A DNA stretch of 64,000 nt from Schizophyllum amplum (Eukaryota > Basidiomycota > Agaricomycetes > Agaricales > Schizophyllaceae). The stretch is from positions 1,054,001-1,118,000 of the forward strand of contig VDMD01000004.1 in assembly GCA_007026445.1 (NCBI GenBank). Reading direction: 5' to 3'. Shown in pieces: positions 36,198-48,178 of this stretch (position 1 is the stretch's first letter; every line of letters starts with the position of its first letter). The notes below the pieces were generated by a model. That model made no database searches. It saw nothing but the letters and a program-made list of their open reading frames with translations, and was not told the DNA's origin. The position numbers and the translations under genes were made by a program.

Positions 36198-36682
36198 TTC
36201 GACTGCGTGGTACCTCATCTGGCTGAGCGGCTGAGTGATAACTAACAGAGACGATGAGCCAGCGATGCTTCTGCTCATCATAAGACGCACCTAGGTACCC
36301 TGGACAGTGGGCTTGCAAGTTCTGAGTTGCCGCTCATGGCGGTTCGATGCTGGTGAAGTCCCAGCGGGCGCGACAAGAAGTCGGCATTATTGTCTGAGCG
36401 AGCGCCGGGCAGTTATACCCTATCACAGTCCAGAATCAGACAGGAACGGAGGTCCGTGTTCAGCCCGGTCCTGGCCCGCCACAAGGACACGGAGGTCTCG
36501 TGAGCGTTATGTTTCCCATTTGGAAGGTCTTGTCTGAACTGAACGGCCCGAACACCGGACCGCATTTGAGTTGAGGTTAACCGATCACCACGGCGGTGCA
36601 CCTTCCATACTTCCTGGCCCTCCACGACATCTCGCAATAAGGAACAACTTTACCGGTGTGGAAGGAACGCACAGCGACTGTC
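36198..36682. other. Divergent intergenic region
   Basis: Lies between DUF6593 gene B (-) and the unknown gene at 36.7 kb (+). No gene is supported; it presumably carries both promoters. Confidence 0.5.
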
Positions 36683-37701
36683 ATGTCGGACTCTCGTCAC
36701 AGCCTGGGCAGTCCGTTCGACGATTCCCGGCTCGCACCTCCTCGCGCAAGCCAGGACCGTCGCGCATCCGGCGAGCGCTCCCGCAAGCCGCCGCCCGCCA
36801 CCCCGCACGACCACATTCTCTCCGACCTCTTTGAAGACCTGGACAGCGCTGCGCAATCCTCCACCAGCCCCACATATGCACCCTTGCGCGAACCCCTGCG
36901 CGACCCGTACGATGGCACGACCGTCGGTGTCTTGCACGCGCCTGACGGCTCGTCCGCAGACACTTCCGCCCTCTGGACGCATTTCGGCCGTGTCCTCGAG
37001 CTGCAGGGCGCAGTCGCCCGTGCCCATGGGGAGATGGAGGGACTCGGCGCGAAGCCGAAGGCGGAGGGGAAGCCCGCTCAGCAGCGGCCGTGGGTCCGCG
37101 CGGAGACCGCCAGGCTGAGCGGGCTACCAACGACGACTACGGCGAGCCCTGCAAAAGGCGGCGAAGGATTGCTGGGGCCGGAGCTGACCTCGGGGCGGCG
37201 CACGGCAAGCGCGATGAGTGATGCCGGCGACGACGACGCGGTCGGGGAGGACGAGGGTGTCTCCGAGTCGCGTGCACGAGAGGTCGAGTTCGCGAGTCTC
37301 GCGCAGCAGTTCAGCGGGAGGCGAGATGCGATAGCGGGTATCATGGGGCAGGTGCGGCGATCATGTTCTTCTCAGTTCATCGCTAACGCCGTACACAGTT
37401 GGACGAGCTATCGAAGGCGTTGACGGAGTTCCATGCTCTGCAGGCGCCAAAGGTCGAGTTCCCTCCATCGTCACGTAACGGGTCGATGCCTGCGCCTGCA
37501 GAGTCCCCGCGCCCGAAGCCGCGGAGACCGTCCACGTCCGCAGACTTTGACCGGCTAGCGGCGGCTAAGGCGTTGCAAGACGAAACTGGGCCGGGACCGC
37601 GACAACTTCCGTCGCTCATGACACACGGCTTGGGCACGCAGGAGGTGTTTGTGGACAGCCCCCACAGCACGGACATGTTGCGCACGCCGTCGGGCGTCTG
37701 A
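36683..37701 (+). CDS. Uncharacterised protein, Ser/Pro/Arg-rich N-terminus
   Basis: Two exons split by one intron (about 37351–37399) give about 320 residues. MSDSRHSLGSPFDD begins at a well-placed ATG. I recognise no domain. Visible features are HDHILSDLFEDLDSAA, a helical stretch LWTHFGRVLELQGAVARAHG, an acidic part (DAGDDDAVGEDEG), FASLAQQFSGRRDAIAGIMG joined across the intron to LDELSKALTEFHAL, and an end with TQEVFVDSPHSTDMLRTPSG. The heptad-like C-terminal third could form a coiled coil. The intron with a clean frame on both sides and the low-complexity but consistent composition support a real gene. Confidence 0.62.
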
Positions 37702-38414
37702 CCGTGGCTTCGACCTGCTTCGTCCGAACTTCGATGTCCGTCGTTCCTGGTGTCTTGCTGCCTGATCCGTGCTCAAATGCCGGGGTGTGCGATTGCCCAC
37801 TGGTGCGATTACTCTCTGGCGGCGGCGTGCTGATAAGTCGTGGGTTGGGGCCTTCCGTTTATACGACCTGCGTTTGTTGGGAGGCGCGGGAGAGCAGGGT
37901 ACGTCAGCGGAGCGCGCCACTCAGGCCGGCTTCTCGAGGCCCTGGAGGTGCGCAAAGTCCGCTGCATACTTCGGCTCTCACTGGGCCGGGAACTTGCCAG
38001 CGCTGGACGTTGCACGCCAGAGCAGCGCCAAAGCCTGCTTCGCGGAGAAGGCCTGCGGCGGGCGAGCTGAGGAGGGTTCAGTGAACTTTTTGGATATCCC
38101 AGGGTCCACTACTGTATTCTGTTGCAACCAGGTACTATACACTGAACATTGGAGCACGACCGGGATCCCGAGACCAGGCGTGGGTGTGAGAGAGTGCGCG
38201 TCATGCGGGAAAGGTAATTGCTCTGGACGCGTCGCGGCTTGGACTGAACTTTTATGAACTGTTGCTGAGCGCCAAGTGGAGTTGCGCCCCTCCTCGTCCT
38301 CGCCCAAACCTCGAGGCGCACGCTGTCCGGCGAATCCCGGCCGTTTGTCTCCCTTAAGATCCTAACTGAAGCCGCCACCGCAGCCGTGCGCCCCCGCCGT
38401 CGACGTCCGCAACG
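37702..38414. other. Intergenic, upstream of VTA1
   Basis: 713 bp with frames of mixed register on both strands, no domain and no repeat. It probably contains the 3' UTR of the upstream gene and the VTA1 promoter. Confidence 0.45.
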
Positions 38415-40084
38415 ATGGCCGCCGTCCCCCGCTTCCTCGGCCTCCCGCCCGTCACCCAGAACCTCAAGCCCATCGTCCCCTACCTCCAGCGCGCAGAGGA
38501 GCTGCGCACAAAGGACCCCATCATGACCTACTGGTGTGCGTGCATACCTATCGCCCCGCGGCGCGCTCTCGCTGACTCCACCCCCGCAGGCGCGTACTAC
38601 GCAGCACAGGTCGGCATCGCTCTCAAGGCAAAGGACAACGCGTCGCGTACGATGCTGTTCGAGCTGCTCACACTGCTCGAGAAGATGAAGCAGGAGATCG
38701 GCACAAACGATGCGATTGACCTCGAAGCAGCCAGCTCCGCGTACGTCGAGAACTTTGCGCTCAAGGTGTTCACCATGGCAGATAACGAGGATCGCCGGGG
38801 GTCTGCAACGCGGTGCGTGATATCTATCGGTAGCGTCGACGTCGCTGACTGTGCTGCAGGTCCACCGCGAAAAAGTTCCTCGCTGCTGCTAATTTCCTCG
38901 AGATTCTCAAGACCTTCAAGGCAGAATCTGTTGACTTTGTGCGCGCATACCGATCCCCCTCACTCGATCACCACTAACTCGCATCCAGCATGAAGAGAAG
39001 ATCCGGTACTCCAAGTGGAAGGCAAGCGACATAGCCAAGGCCATACGCGAAGGTCGCAAACCCATGCCTGGCCCAGCCGGCGGCGAGGACGACGAAGAGC
39101 TCGGCATGCCCGCTCCCCCCACAGACATCGCCCCTACCGCGCCTGTCGATGCCTCCGCCCACTCTACTCCCCAATCCGCGCAGCACAGCCCACAGTCTGC
39201 ACCCTCGACGGCGCCTACCTCCCCCGCCCTCTCTCAAAGCGCGAACGTCCCGCATCCGCCATCTAAGCGCTCCCCACCACCGCCCAAGATCGACTTGCAG
39301 GACGAGCAATATCGCAAGCCGCCTAAGGATCACCTTAGCGGCCTCCGCCAGTGGGGCGGCGAAGGCGAGCCGACACCAGGAAGCTGGAGTACCGCCGCTA
39401 CGCCTGGGATCACAAGTCCCGGCTATCGAGGAGACCTGGATGGTGACGCTGACGGGGGCATCCTGAAGCGCGCACACGCAGAGGGTGGCGAGAAAGGCAA
39501 GGCCGTGCACTTCGCGCCGTCTGAACCACCTGAGCCGCCACGGCCGTCGTCCCCGCCCAAGAGCCCGCATCCGATGCCGTCGCCTAATGGTCCGGGAACG
39601 CTGCATACGCTCGGCAGCGCGTCGTCGGGCGCGCAGGTGCCACTAGGCACCGTACCGGATGCCGCGCCTTACCCTTCGTCCCCCGGCGCACCAGCCACGT
39701 CGCATTCGCATACACCATCCCACCCATCTCATCCCCATCATCCCACTCAGCCCCCGCATGCATCACAGCCAGCGCACCCGCCTCAGCCCCCCGTCCAGCC
39801 GCCAGCGCCTGTCACATACCCGCATTCTGTGCCATCACCGCAGGTTGCAGCATCGCCCTATACACCATCCCCGCTCGCACGGAATCCTGCCGTCGAGTCC
39901 AAACACATCTCGTGGCGGCCCTATCCAGCAGGCTCCGCGCCGCGCTGCCGCCGTAGAGCTGACGCCACAAATCATTGCGAGGACGCAGAAACACTGTCGG
40001 TTCGCTATCAGCGCGCTCGACTACGAAGATGCGGAACAGGCGAAGAAGGAGCTGCGCGCCGCGCTAGCTATCCTGGGCGAGTAG
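38415..40084 (+). CDS. VTA1: Vacuolar sorting protein VTA1 (ESCRT-III/Vps4 cofactor)
   Basis: Activates the AAA ATPase Vps4 during multivesicular-body formation. The N-terminal MIT-like module reads FLGLPPVTQNLKPIVPYLQR, AYYAAQVGIALK and YVENFALKVFTMADNEDR, then FLAAANFLEILKTF and IRYSKWKASDIAKAI. A roughly 260-residue Pro/Ser/His-rich linker follows. The C-terminal Vps4-binding segment is ELTPQIIARTQKHCRFAISA with DYEDAEQAKKELRAAL. Three short introns are at 38534–38589, about 38813–38860 and 38938–38991. Linker and C-terminal segment are in different frames: a one-base slip lies near 39,900. A 37-bp GT–AG stretch (GTCGAG...ATCCAG) would also join them but is unusually short. The true stop is 40084. 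Confidence 0.87.
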
Positions 40085-40423
40085 GCGGGGTTAGTGGTCG
40101 GTGCCAGGCATGGTGTAATCTCGGGGCGGCGGTGCCGGCCTCGCTCGACAACGACGGGGACTGGTGCTTCGTTCGTCGTCCACTTTTACTGTTCTCTATT
40201 TTTTTTCGTCTTCACCCCGCGGTCGAGTTCCCGCTAGCAGGTTGCATTGTGCGATGTACAGCAGTTCTGCAGCAACGGGAAGCTCGCCGCCGCATATACT
40301 GCTAATTAATCTGCTATTGTTTCTAACCTACTGTTCTGGATACCTGGTATGTACTCTACTTCCCTCCCTTTTCCCTGTGACATAGTCGTAGCGTAGTGGT
40401 TTATCTAGTCTGATGATAGTGGT

Positions 40424-40459
40424 AGGAGATGTGCTGGTATGAGGAGATGTGCTGGTATA
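40424..40459 (+). repeat. 18-bp tandem duplication
   Basis: AGGAGATGTGCTGGTATG occurs twice in a row, the second copy with a changed last base, in the convergent 3' region between VTA1 and the arrestin gene. Probably simple slippage. Confidence 0.7.
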
Positions 40460-40525
40460 GGAGTTGTGTTCGTAGTTGTCCATGCCGTGATCATTATGCA
40501 AAATGTGTAGGTCCTGCTGTCTGAC

Positions 40526-43500
40526 CTATGACTCTGCTGCTGCGCGCGTCCGCTCCTCAAGCTGGCGGATGCGTTGCTGGACACTGCTCAGACCGGCCTT
40601 TTGAGGAGACGATGTTTTCGAAGGAGATGCAGTGGGCGTCTGAAGCAAGGCCATCTTCTGAGGTGAGCCAGCCGGCGTCTGAGGAAGTGCGATCTTCTGA
40701 GGCGATGCAGACGTTTGAGGAACCGCGGCCGGCCGAGATGGTACATCCGATGTCGTGCAGCTACGCGGTCGCCCTTGCGAAGATTCCACACGCGATATCG
40801 CAGCATCGGCCGATGCAGCCGGCGGTATTGCAGTTGTCGACAGCGAAGGGTCCAGGGCAGATATCCGTAGCGGTGCCGTAGATGTTGGGGGATTAGGGAG
40901 CATGCGGGGTACACGGGCTTCCGTCGCGTGAAGGACGTGAGTCTCAGCAGCGTGCGAGGCGCTTGGAGACACCTGGCGATACACTGCTTGCCCCACTGGT
41001 TGCGATGGCTGAATGGCGTACATTAGTGGCGTGGTGGGGGTGTGTTCCTCTTGATATTCCTCCGTGGCATGACGCACGTACGAGCCGTCTTCTTCCCCGG
41101 CCGTCTCTTCCACAGCATCCGTGAACGACCGGGATGTCGCAGATGAACAAGCCGTGAGCGTATTACCAAGAGCAGGCAGACCGGTCGCTCGCCCAACGGA
41201 GATCCGTTGCCCAGGATAGCCACTGCGGCCTCGCGGCTCGTCAGGCAGCTCCTCAAACCCGTGCGCAACAACATCCACGGGCCGCTGGGACTCCGTGCCT
41301 TCAACCCCTACGCCACGCGCCTGCAGCTTCTCCTGCACGCGTTGCGCAAACGCATGCCGCCCCACCATTCTGTCGCGTGCGCCGCCTGGACGTGCCGGTA
41401 TTGCCTGCGAGCACGAATGGCGGCGGGCCTGCGGTTGCGTGTCACAGTCGCTATGTCTGGATGGGTCTACGGTGTGCGCGTGTGCAACGGGATCCGGTTG
41501 AGGCATCGGAGCTACGCGAGGAAGAGGCCGCCTGGCTGTACCCATGTCGTTGTCGGCGCTCGAAGGGTCTTCAGAAAGACGAGCCTCAGCGGCTAGTTCG
41601 AGTTCAGCTTCCTTCTCTAAGGCAGCCATCAGGGCCTTTCGGTCCGATTCGTAGTACAGATCGGAGAACGTCGAACCACCCGGAGGATACACATTCGTAT
41701 AAGTGCGAGTATATGGAACCATGCCATCAGGGTCGTCGTCGAGAGGATCTTGATCTTCTTGCGCAGGAGGACAATGGGCGTCTTCAGCACTGGTCTTGTC
41801 GAGGTATTGCTGCGGTACCGACGAGACCGCATACTGCACAACGTCGTCGGAGTCGTCGCGCATGCAAAGGTTGGCAAGAGGTGATCGCGTAAGCCTGTCG
41901 TCTAGCTGATCTTCTTCCGAGCCATACATACGTTCGACAGAGTCCCCAGTGCTCGAGTCCGCCGCCGTAGTATTCTCGTGCGCGTGTGTACCACGAACTG
42001 TAGCAAAGTCCCGAGAATGTACCTCTTGCGAACCCTCCTCGTCGGACTCTTGTAGAGAGCTGAGTTGGAACATACCAGGCAGTGCCGGGCGGGCATGAGC
42101 GCGAGTTGGTGGCAAACAGACGTCGGCGTCGGACGTGGCATTCTGACCATGATTCTCATTCCTAGATGCAGGTCTCGAATCCGATGAGCAGTCGTATGCC
42201 AGCATGGGAGCAGAGGATGCACTGCTGCGTCGCGATATCGAGATTGACGGCCAATCCGAGGGCGGTGGGTCGACCGACAAGAAGTTGATGATCGTAAGCG
42301 GTAACTTGACGTTGACGTCGGAGGAAAGAGACCCAGAACTGACAGAGACACGCAAATGATAGTCCACCTCGAGTAAACGGCCGCGAAGAATTGTAAGTGC
42401 ATCGGGCTGCAGATCAGCATCGGCCATAGATTGCGGCGAGACAGTCAACTCACTGGCAGCAAGATGAATTGAGAGAAAGTCTTGTCCTCTCCAGACATCA
42501 CACCCGTCCACCAGCCTTTCGCACTCGCATGTCCCCGGCCTCCCGACTCGCACATCTCGACTGTCGTCTCTGCAACCTGCTTCTCGTACGTCGTTGTCGA
42601 ACACGCATCGGGGTCGTCCTCTTCATGTTTCTTTGGTTTGAATGCGACGAGTGTACGCACGAGGGAGAAATTAAGGCGCTTGACAGTTTTCTTCGAGTCG
42701 TTGATAATTCGGACCTTCACGTAGCATTGCTGGCCGGCAATCCAATGCACGCGATGAATCGAAGCCGTGATCTGGACCTTCCCGGATCCACCCATGAAGA
42801 GCGTCTTGGCGGCAGTGGCAGTGAGAGGGCGAGGAGAAGGCGCGAGGACAGCAGATGGATTGAGGCGCGGCCATACTTCGCAGTCGCGGTAGAAATGCGC
42901 GATGGATCGTGCGTCCGTCGAAGGATCCCTGACCTTTATGGTGCTAAAAGAGCCGTTAGTTCATGGTAGAAAGGTCTGCGAACAGGACATACATCATGAC
43001 GATATAACGCACAGAGGCTCCGCCAGAATTTGCATCAAGAACACCTTTGGAGTTGCCGACATCGCCTTCTAGAGGGACTTGCATGGTGAATGGCATGATG
43101 TGGTCACCCTCTTTGGCGTATGCGAAGCCATCGAGATCTTCCTGAGAGTCGAGTATCATATCTGAGCGCTCCGATGCGTCTGACATCGGTACCGCAGCCT
43201 GGTAGAAGACATGCCGGTCATGCTCTCCGCCGAGCGACTCGAAGCCCACTAGCCTCAGCTTGCCGCGTGAGATCATGATATCTCTTTCGTTCTTGGTCCG
43301 CGGACGAATGTTGACGCACAGATAGCCGGATATAACGCCGCCTTGCACGCATACATTGCTCTCCAGTACAAGGTCGAGCTCGACACGAGCCTTCGACTTG
43401 GCGTGCTCCAACGCAACACGCTCATCGGTATGCGCGGTCTTGAGTGCGGCGCCAGACTTGAGACGTGCGCCTTGGCCGTTGCCGAGCAGAGACTTGAGTT

Positions 43501-43876
43501 CTTTCGAGGGGGCGCCTGGGGCGAGGACCGTATCGTTGCGTGCGAGAGACGATTGTGCCGGTCCGAGCTCGAACGCACGCGAGATCGTGCCACCATTCGG
43601 CGTGATGCAGTTGGTAGAGATAGAAGCGCCAGCAAGAAAGCCAGAGGAGCCGAGCTTGTCGAGGGAGACCATCGCCCCGCCCAACTCGGCGCCTTCGAGA
43701 CCGCGCATACCAGCGGCAGAGCGTGTCGAGCCTGGCAAGGTGGTGGATATTAGAGTGTTCGTGATCGGGCTGAGTGGAACAGATGGAGGATTATGAATGT
43801 CGTCGTCGGCGATGATGACGGTCGAGTTCGTGCCGACGTGAACGCCTAGCCCGAGCCCAGCGTTCGTCGTCGCCAT
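40526..43876 (-). CDS. Arrestin-like protein (arrestin N and C domains) with long disordered tail
   Basis: Alpha-arrestin-like adaptor, probably linking ubiquitin ligase to membrane proteins or signalling. The start MATTNAGLGLGVHVG (43876) opens a Ser/Gly-rich leader. The arrestin-N region follows: ARVELDLVLESNVCVQGGVI, SGYLCVNIRPRTKNE, KLRLVGFESLGG and HIMPFTMQVPLEGDVGNSKG, then VRYIVM. The arrestin-C region contains QITASIHRVHWIAGQQCYVK and RIINDSKKTVKRLNFSLVRT, then TILRGRLLEVDYHLRVSV and KLPLTIINFLSVDPPP. About 600 further residues are disordered, with acidic patches, and near the end the short unit SPQK recurs (SPQKIALPQTP, SPQKMALLQTP) before a helical end, QQRIRQLEERTRAA. Introns are at about 42940–42998 and 42430–42460. 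No clear PPxY motif was noted. Confidence 0.75.
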
Positions 43877-44216
43877 CGTGGTTGAGTTGTGGTAAAGGAC
43901 AAGTTGAACTTGATGACAGGATGCCGAGATCAACGCTACGGGAGATGCCGGTGGCGAGATCAGCTTGTCTCTTGCTATCATCATGGCGGACAAGGCCGTC
44001 AAGACACATACGAACGTCTCCAACAGAGAAAAACCGCAAGGAAAGCAGAGAAAGGATACCCAGGAGAAAAAGACTGTTTTCAAAAGTGTACTTGATAATC
44101 CATATCGCATCCAGTGGTGCGTCTGTCGCGGCTCCTGCCGTCGCCCTTCCTAACGCGACGCCAGGCCGAAGGTGCCAGGAAATGTCCAGAATCTCATATT
44201 CTCCCATACAATTTCA
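43877..44216. other. Divergent promoter region of the arrestin and POP3 genes
   Basis: 340 bp between opposite start codons. There is no recognisable coding frame and no clear TATA box. Confidence 0.45.
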
Positions 44217-45257
44217 ATGCTGGATGGCATGAGTGACTATACCACGACCGTCAGAAGCAGCAGTAGCAAGCGCAAACGTGCTGAACGCGTTGCGGCCAAG
44301 GAACATGCAGCCAAGAAACGACGTCTAGGACAAGTCAGCAATGTGGCTGATGCAGACGCTCAGGCAATGGACACGGCACTCGACTCCCCTGACGCCTCCA
44401 CGTCGGCGAATGCTCAAGGCGAGGCGGTCACCTCTTGCAGCCCAAACGGACCTCCTCAGCCCCCTCCTGTTCACGACCATGTCATCATTGGCATCAACAA
44501 CGTCACGAAGCGGCTGGAGAAGCAGACCGAACGCGTACGCTACCCTAAGCCGGTGACGGTGAAGGCCTCCAGCACGGAAGTTGCGCCCGAACAGCCTACA
44601 CTGTCATCGATCACACCTCCCGATGCTCCTCCCCTTCGCTTGGTTCTCGTCTGCAAAGCGGACGTCGATCCTCCCATTCTCATTGATCATATTCCGCATC
44701 TCGTGGCTGCGCATAATTCGAGTACGGCGGCGGGCGCGCCCATCAAGCTCGTGTGCCTACCTAAAGGTGCAGAACTTGCTCTCGCAGACGCGCTGGGCCT
44801 GCGAAGGGTGGCAGTTCTTGCATTCGACGTGAGTCAACGCTTCTATGCTCGTCTTGTGCGAGCTGACTGTCTGTCGCAGGCCGATGCCCCCAGACTATCG
44901 CAGCTGGACGACATGCTCACTTCCGTGCCCACTCTGGCAGCGGCGTGGTTAGCTTGCAAGCCGCATGTACGCTCGGTTCCGTCAAAATCGACAACAATAC
45001 CTACACAGTTGGCGGCGCCGGCCTACATACCAACGCACGTCAAGCAGCTGAGGACCACCGCGCCAACGGACATGCGCGCCGCCAAAGAACAACGAACCCG
45101 TGAGCGCAAGGAGGTGAAAGAGCGCAAGAGAGAGGAGTTGAAGAAGCAGAAGGAGAAAGAGAAGGAGAGGGAGGAGAAAGAGAGATCGCGCCGAGCCATG
45201 GGGAATATCTATGGGGGCTTCATGGGAGGCTATGGAAGCTATTTGTACGCGTTGTGA
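44217..45257 (+). CDS. POP3: RNase P/MRP subunit POP3 (L7Ae-like)
   Basis: Protein subunit of nuclear RNase P and RNase MRP, which mature tRNA and rRNA. Begins MLDGMSDYTTTVRSSSSKRK; an in-frame ATG at 44229 is an alternative. The N-terminus holds a nuclear-localisation-like basic run (KRKRAERVAAKEHAAKKRR). The Pop3/L7Ae signature is DHVIIGINNVTKRLEKQ, LVLVCKADVDPPILIDHIPH and PIKLVCLPKGAELALADALG with LRRVAVLAFD. A 51-bp intron at 44829–44879 (GTGAGT...CGCAG) contains a multiple of three bases and no in-frame stop, so retention would add 17 residues inside the domain. The C-terminus is a long Lys/Glu charged helix (REELKKQKEKEKEREEK) and ends GGFMGGYGSYLYAL. Confidence 0.8.
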   Translation: MLDGMSDYTTTVRSSSSKRKRAERVAAKEHAAKKRRLGQVSNVADADAQAMDTALDSPDASTSANAQGEAVTSCSPNGPPQPPPVHDHVIIGINNVTKRLEKQTERVRYPKPVTVKASSTEVAPEQPTLSSITPPDAPPLRLVLVCKADVDPPILIDHIPHLVAAHNSSTAAGAPIKLVCLPKGAELALADALGLRRVAVLAFDVSQRFYARLVRADCLSQADAPRLSQLDDMLTSVPTLAAAWLACKPHVRSVPSKSTTIPTQLAAPAYIPTHVKQLRTTAPTDMRAAKEQRTRERKEVKERKREELKKQKEKEKEREEKERSRRAMGNIYGGFMGGYGSYLYAL

Positions 45258-45352
45258 GCAGAGTAGACGTTCCATGGCCACCGATGCATGCGTACCCATA
45301 ATTACGTACACGTGTCGCGTTCCTTGTTCTCGATCATCCATCTTGGGCGACA

Positions 45353-47752
45353 ATGGCGGCGTCGCTCTCCTCCAAGTTCGCCTCAACGTACCTCAAACTG
45401 CTACAGGGGCAGAGCCGTGAAGCCATTAGCCCGAAGGAAGATCACGACACCTTCTACTCCAACCTCCTCATTCTGAACGTCGACCGCGCTGGCCTCGAAG
45501 CTGAACTGAGGCGCCTGCCCAAAGAGGTTTGTTTAGGCGCACTCAAGGTGCGCTAAAATCATACTAATCTATCTACGTGTCCATACTGAGCAAGTTCTCT
45601 GCAGTAGCCCTTCTTCAACGAGCATTTCGCGTCATGTTTGACATGGGCGAGGCACGGCGCTAGTGACGACCCACGCAAGGCCAACTCCCTCGAGACCCTA
45701 TCCATTGTGATCCGATGCCTACTAGCAAAAAACTTCGGGCTGGGAAGTGCTGGAGCTCTTTGGCGGAGGCGTCAAAGCCGACGCTGTCTTCATGGTGCGT
45801 GCGGGGTTAGCTTGTAGATCGCGTCCGCTTGTTCACCGTACTCACTGCTGCGCAGGCCTTCGTGACGTGCATCGATGTCCTACTGAGCTCAGAGCATGTA
45901 CCAGGTGTGCAATACTCTCCGAGGTATTATGTATAAGTCTGACAATGTGCAGCCTCCATCCGACATCAAGCGCTGCAGGTCGCTTTGACGTTTATGTGCG
46001 GCATATCCCAGCTCAGCCCCGGGGCATACTTCCTGCGGAGGGACCTCTTCCCTGCCATAGCCACTGTACGTTGCGCCGAATCTCTGCGTGAAGCTGTCGT
46101 GAACACCTCACTCCAGATAATCACGTCTCCTGACACCGAACAATACGCGTTCGAGGCCGCCTTGCTACTCGCAGTTCTTGCAAATTATCACAAGTCGGAC
46201 GCAGCGACACTCAATCCGTACATACAGTCAATAAGAACTGCAAGGACACAAACGTGATGGAGAAAGTCTGCTGGGCGAGCAACTTTGCTCTCAGTACGGC
46301 CGTAAAGTCAGTCAATTCGGTTGCTGACTATTCAACTGCAAATCCTGACTTTATTGCTCCAGGACCTATCAGTCACTTTCGGAAGACGACACTACGCTGA
46401 CTATCTCCAACTCCTTTGAGAGCATGCTGGCGTCTTGGCGCCCTGATCGAGTGTTTGCGACGAAACCAGTCGACGTGCCCAGGGAGCTCTTTAAGGACCA
46501 GTGGGTGCATGCGCTCTAGCAGCGCGATTTTCTGGCTCACAAAAGGTCGTCAGGCCGATAGAGGGCAGCGTTATTCTGCTGCCAGTATTTGAGTTCCTCC
46601 GCCTCAATCTCTCTTTCTCGATGTGCTCGTGCAGGTATCCGACCAGACGAATCGGAGAAAACCAGCAGAACAAACCTTTGCTTCTCACCGCCTTGTCATT
46701 TGCATCCTATGCTCTGACGCACGCGACGACCATCGCCACCATCCGGTCTCTCGCATACGCGAATCTGACGATGAACGTACTGCTCAATATCGCGGAGAAC
46801 GAGAAGGCTGTCAGAGCGCTTTGTGAATTGTGTTCGATACCAATCCGTCTCTGCCGCCAGCGCCAGCCGTTATTGCCCACGCCGAAGACCGACCAACCCC
46901 CGTTATGTGCGCTGCTTGACTGTTGCGTGCTGTGGCTTCGGCACAACCTGCATAAACGGATCGACGCGCATATGTATCGGTGCGGAGCTTCTTGATGTAG
47001 TTCTAGCGCCAGCTGACGACGAGAATACAGAATGTGTGTATGGATATGCCATCGTGTGGTATGGAACTTGCAGTCTTGGCGGACACGATTAGGTAGGTAC
47101 CGCAATATCTCGACACGCCCTTGCTCATCATCAACAAGATTATCATTGGCCTGAGCTGTGGTCTGCGACGCTCGGCCTACTGACGTTCCTGTCCACGAAG
47201 CTAGACGACCTCGCTACCACTGGGAGATAGAAGCCTTGGTATCGGAGGTCAGTCTCTACTGCACGTCTCAAGAACCGCACCCCTTACCATGTACGCAGAC
47301 CCTATTCTTCTTGTTTTTGGCTCTGTCCTCCTCCGAGCGATTTCTGCCGACTCCTGAAGCATTGCATGCCTTCATAGTATGTCACATCATGTCTTTGTTT
47401 CTGAACGTAGCCAGCGTCTAACTCGCCTTCAGTACGAGCTGGTCCGAGCAACTGAATCTCTGAAGAAACAAGCAGCCCTTTTGCAAAACCTTGCCGTCCC
47501 TTCACACTTAGCAGCAACCAATAGACGGCGGTCGCTCAGCGCGGAGCTTTCTGCCGCGGAAAAGCTCGCGCGCATACTCAATTGCGTAGAATTTACTCCG
47601 CCAAGATACAGGAGGGCCGTGCACGATCTGCCACCCAGGCGCTGAAGATCGTGGCGCGAGAGGTAGACGCCGATGGTCTGCACGGAATGGACGGTGTCGC
47701 AGATATGGAGCCTGCGTACGTGCTACTTACCACAGGCGTTGGGAAAGACTGA
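45353..47752 (+). CDS. ARMH3/C10orf76-type protein (DUF1741, Armadillo-like helical)
   Basis: The animal relative recruits PI4KB at the Golgi; the fungal role is not established. The start MAASLSSKFASTYLKLLQGQ is followed by small exons: FFNEHFASCLTWARHGASDD, IVIRCLLAKNFGAGWEVLEL, ALTFMCGISQLSPGAYFLRR, EQYAFEAALLLAVLANYHKS, YQSLSEDDTTLTISNSFESM, the PIEGSVILLPVFEFLRLN region, and LCALLDCCVLWLRHNLHKRI. The last two are the most family-like parts. The end, QALKIVAREVDADG onward, reaches a TGA at 47752; a donor-like GTACGT just before leaves the last residues uncertain. About ten introns break the gene, several joined here by inference. Confidence 0.66.
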
Positions 47753-48178
47753 CGACGGGGCTTGACGTGCACAGGCGGCGCTCGGAAGATGTTTTGGGTT
47801 TTGGTCGAATCGCGTGCCTAGATGGCATGGTCTTGATGTCTTGATGTTTTTCGAGGCTGAAGACTGAAAGAAGGGAACTTCGTATATGTTAGGTCTTGTA
47901 GTATTAGCCAACTTCTTGTAGTATTAGCCAACTATGTAGCGGCAGTTTTGTTGTTCCAGTAGTTATACTGAGCGGCGCGAAACTTAGACTATTGTTGCAT
48001 TTACACCGTCTCTTTATAGGATATCAATTGGTAGTCCACAAACTACTTGAACAAGAAAGGCTTGGGATGCAGCCCAATGCAGTCACCTTACATGACGAGA
48101 ATTGTGGCACAGGCACCAGCAGACAATGGGCTTTCCAACGGTTCTCTGAGTCATCGTGAATTTGAGGCACAAAGGCTC
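47753..48178. other. Convergent intergenic region with 20-bp tandem repeat
   Basis: Holds the 3' flanks of the ARMH3-like gene (+) and acetylesterase 2 (-). The unit TCTTGTAGTATTAGCCAACT occurs twice back to back at 47894–47933. No gene was seen. Confidence 0.55.

Noticed and set aside
36330..36370. tRNA-like GGTTCGA box
   Set aside because: No matching A box or foldable cloverleaf around it.
47894..47933. Start of a CRISPR-like or satellite array
   Set aside because: Only two adjacent 20-bp copies without spacers, in a eukaryotic intergenic region.
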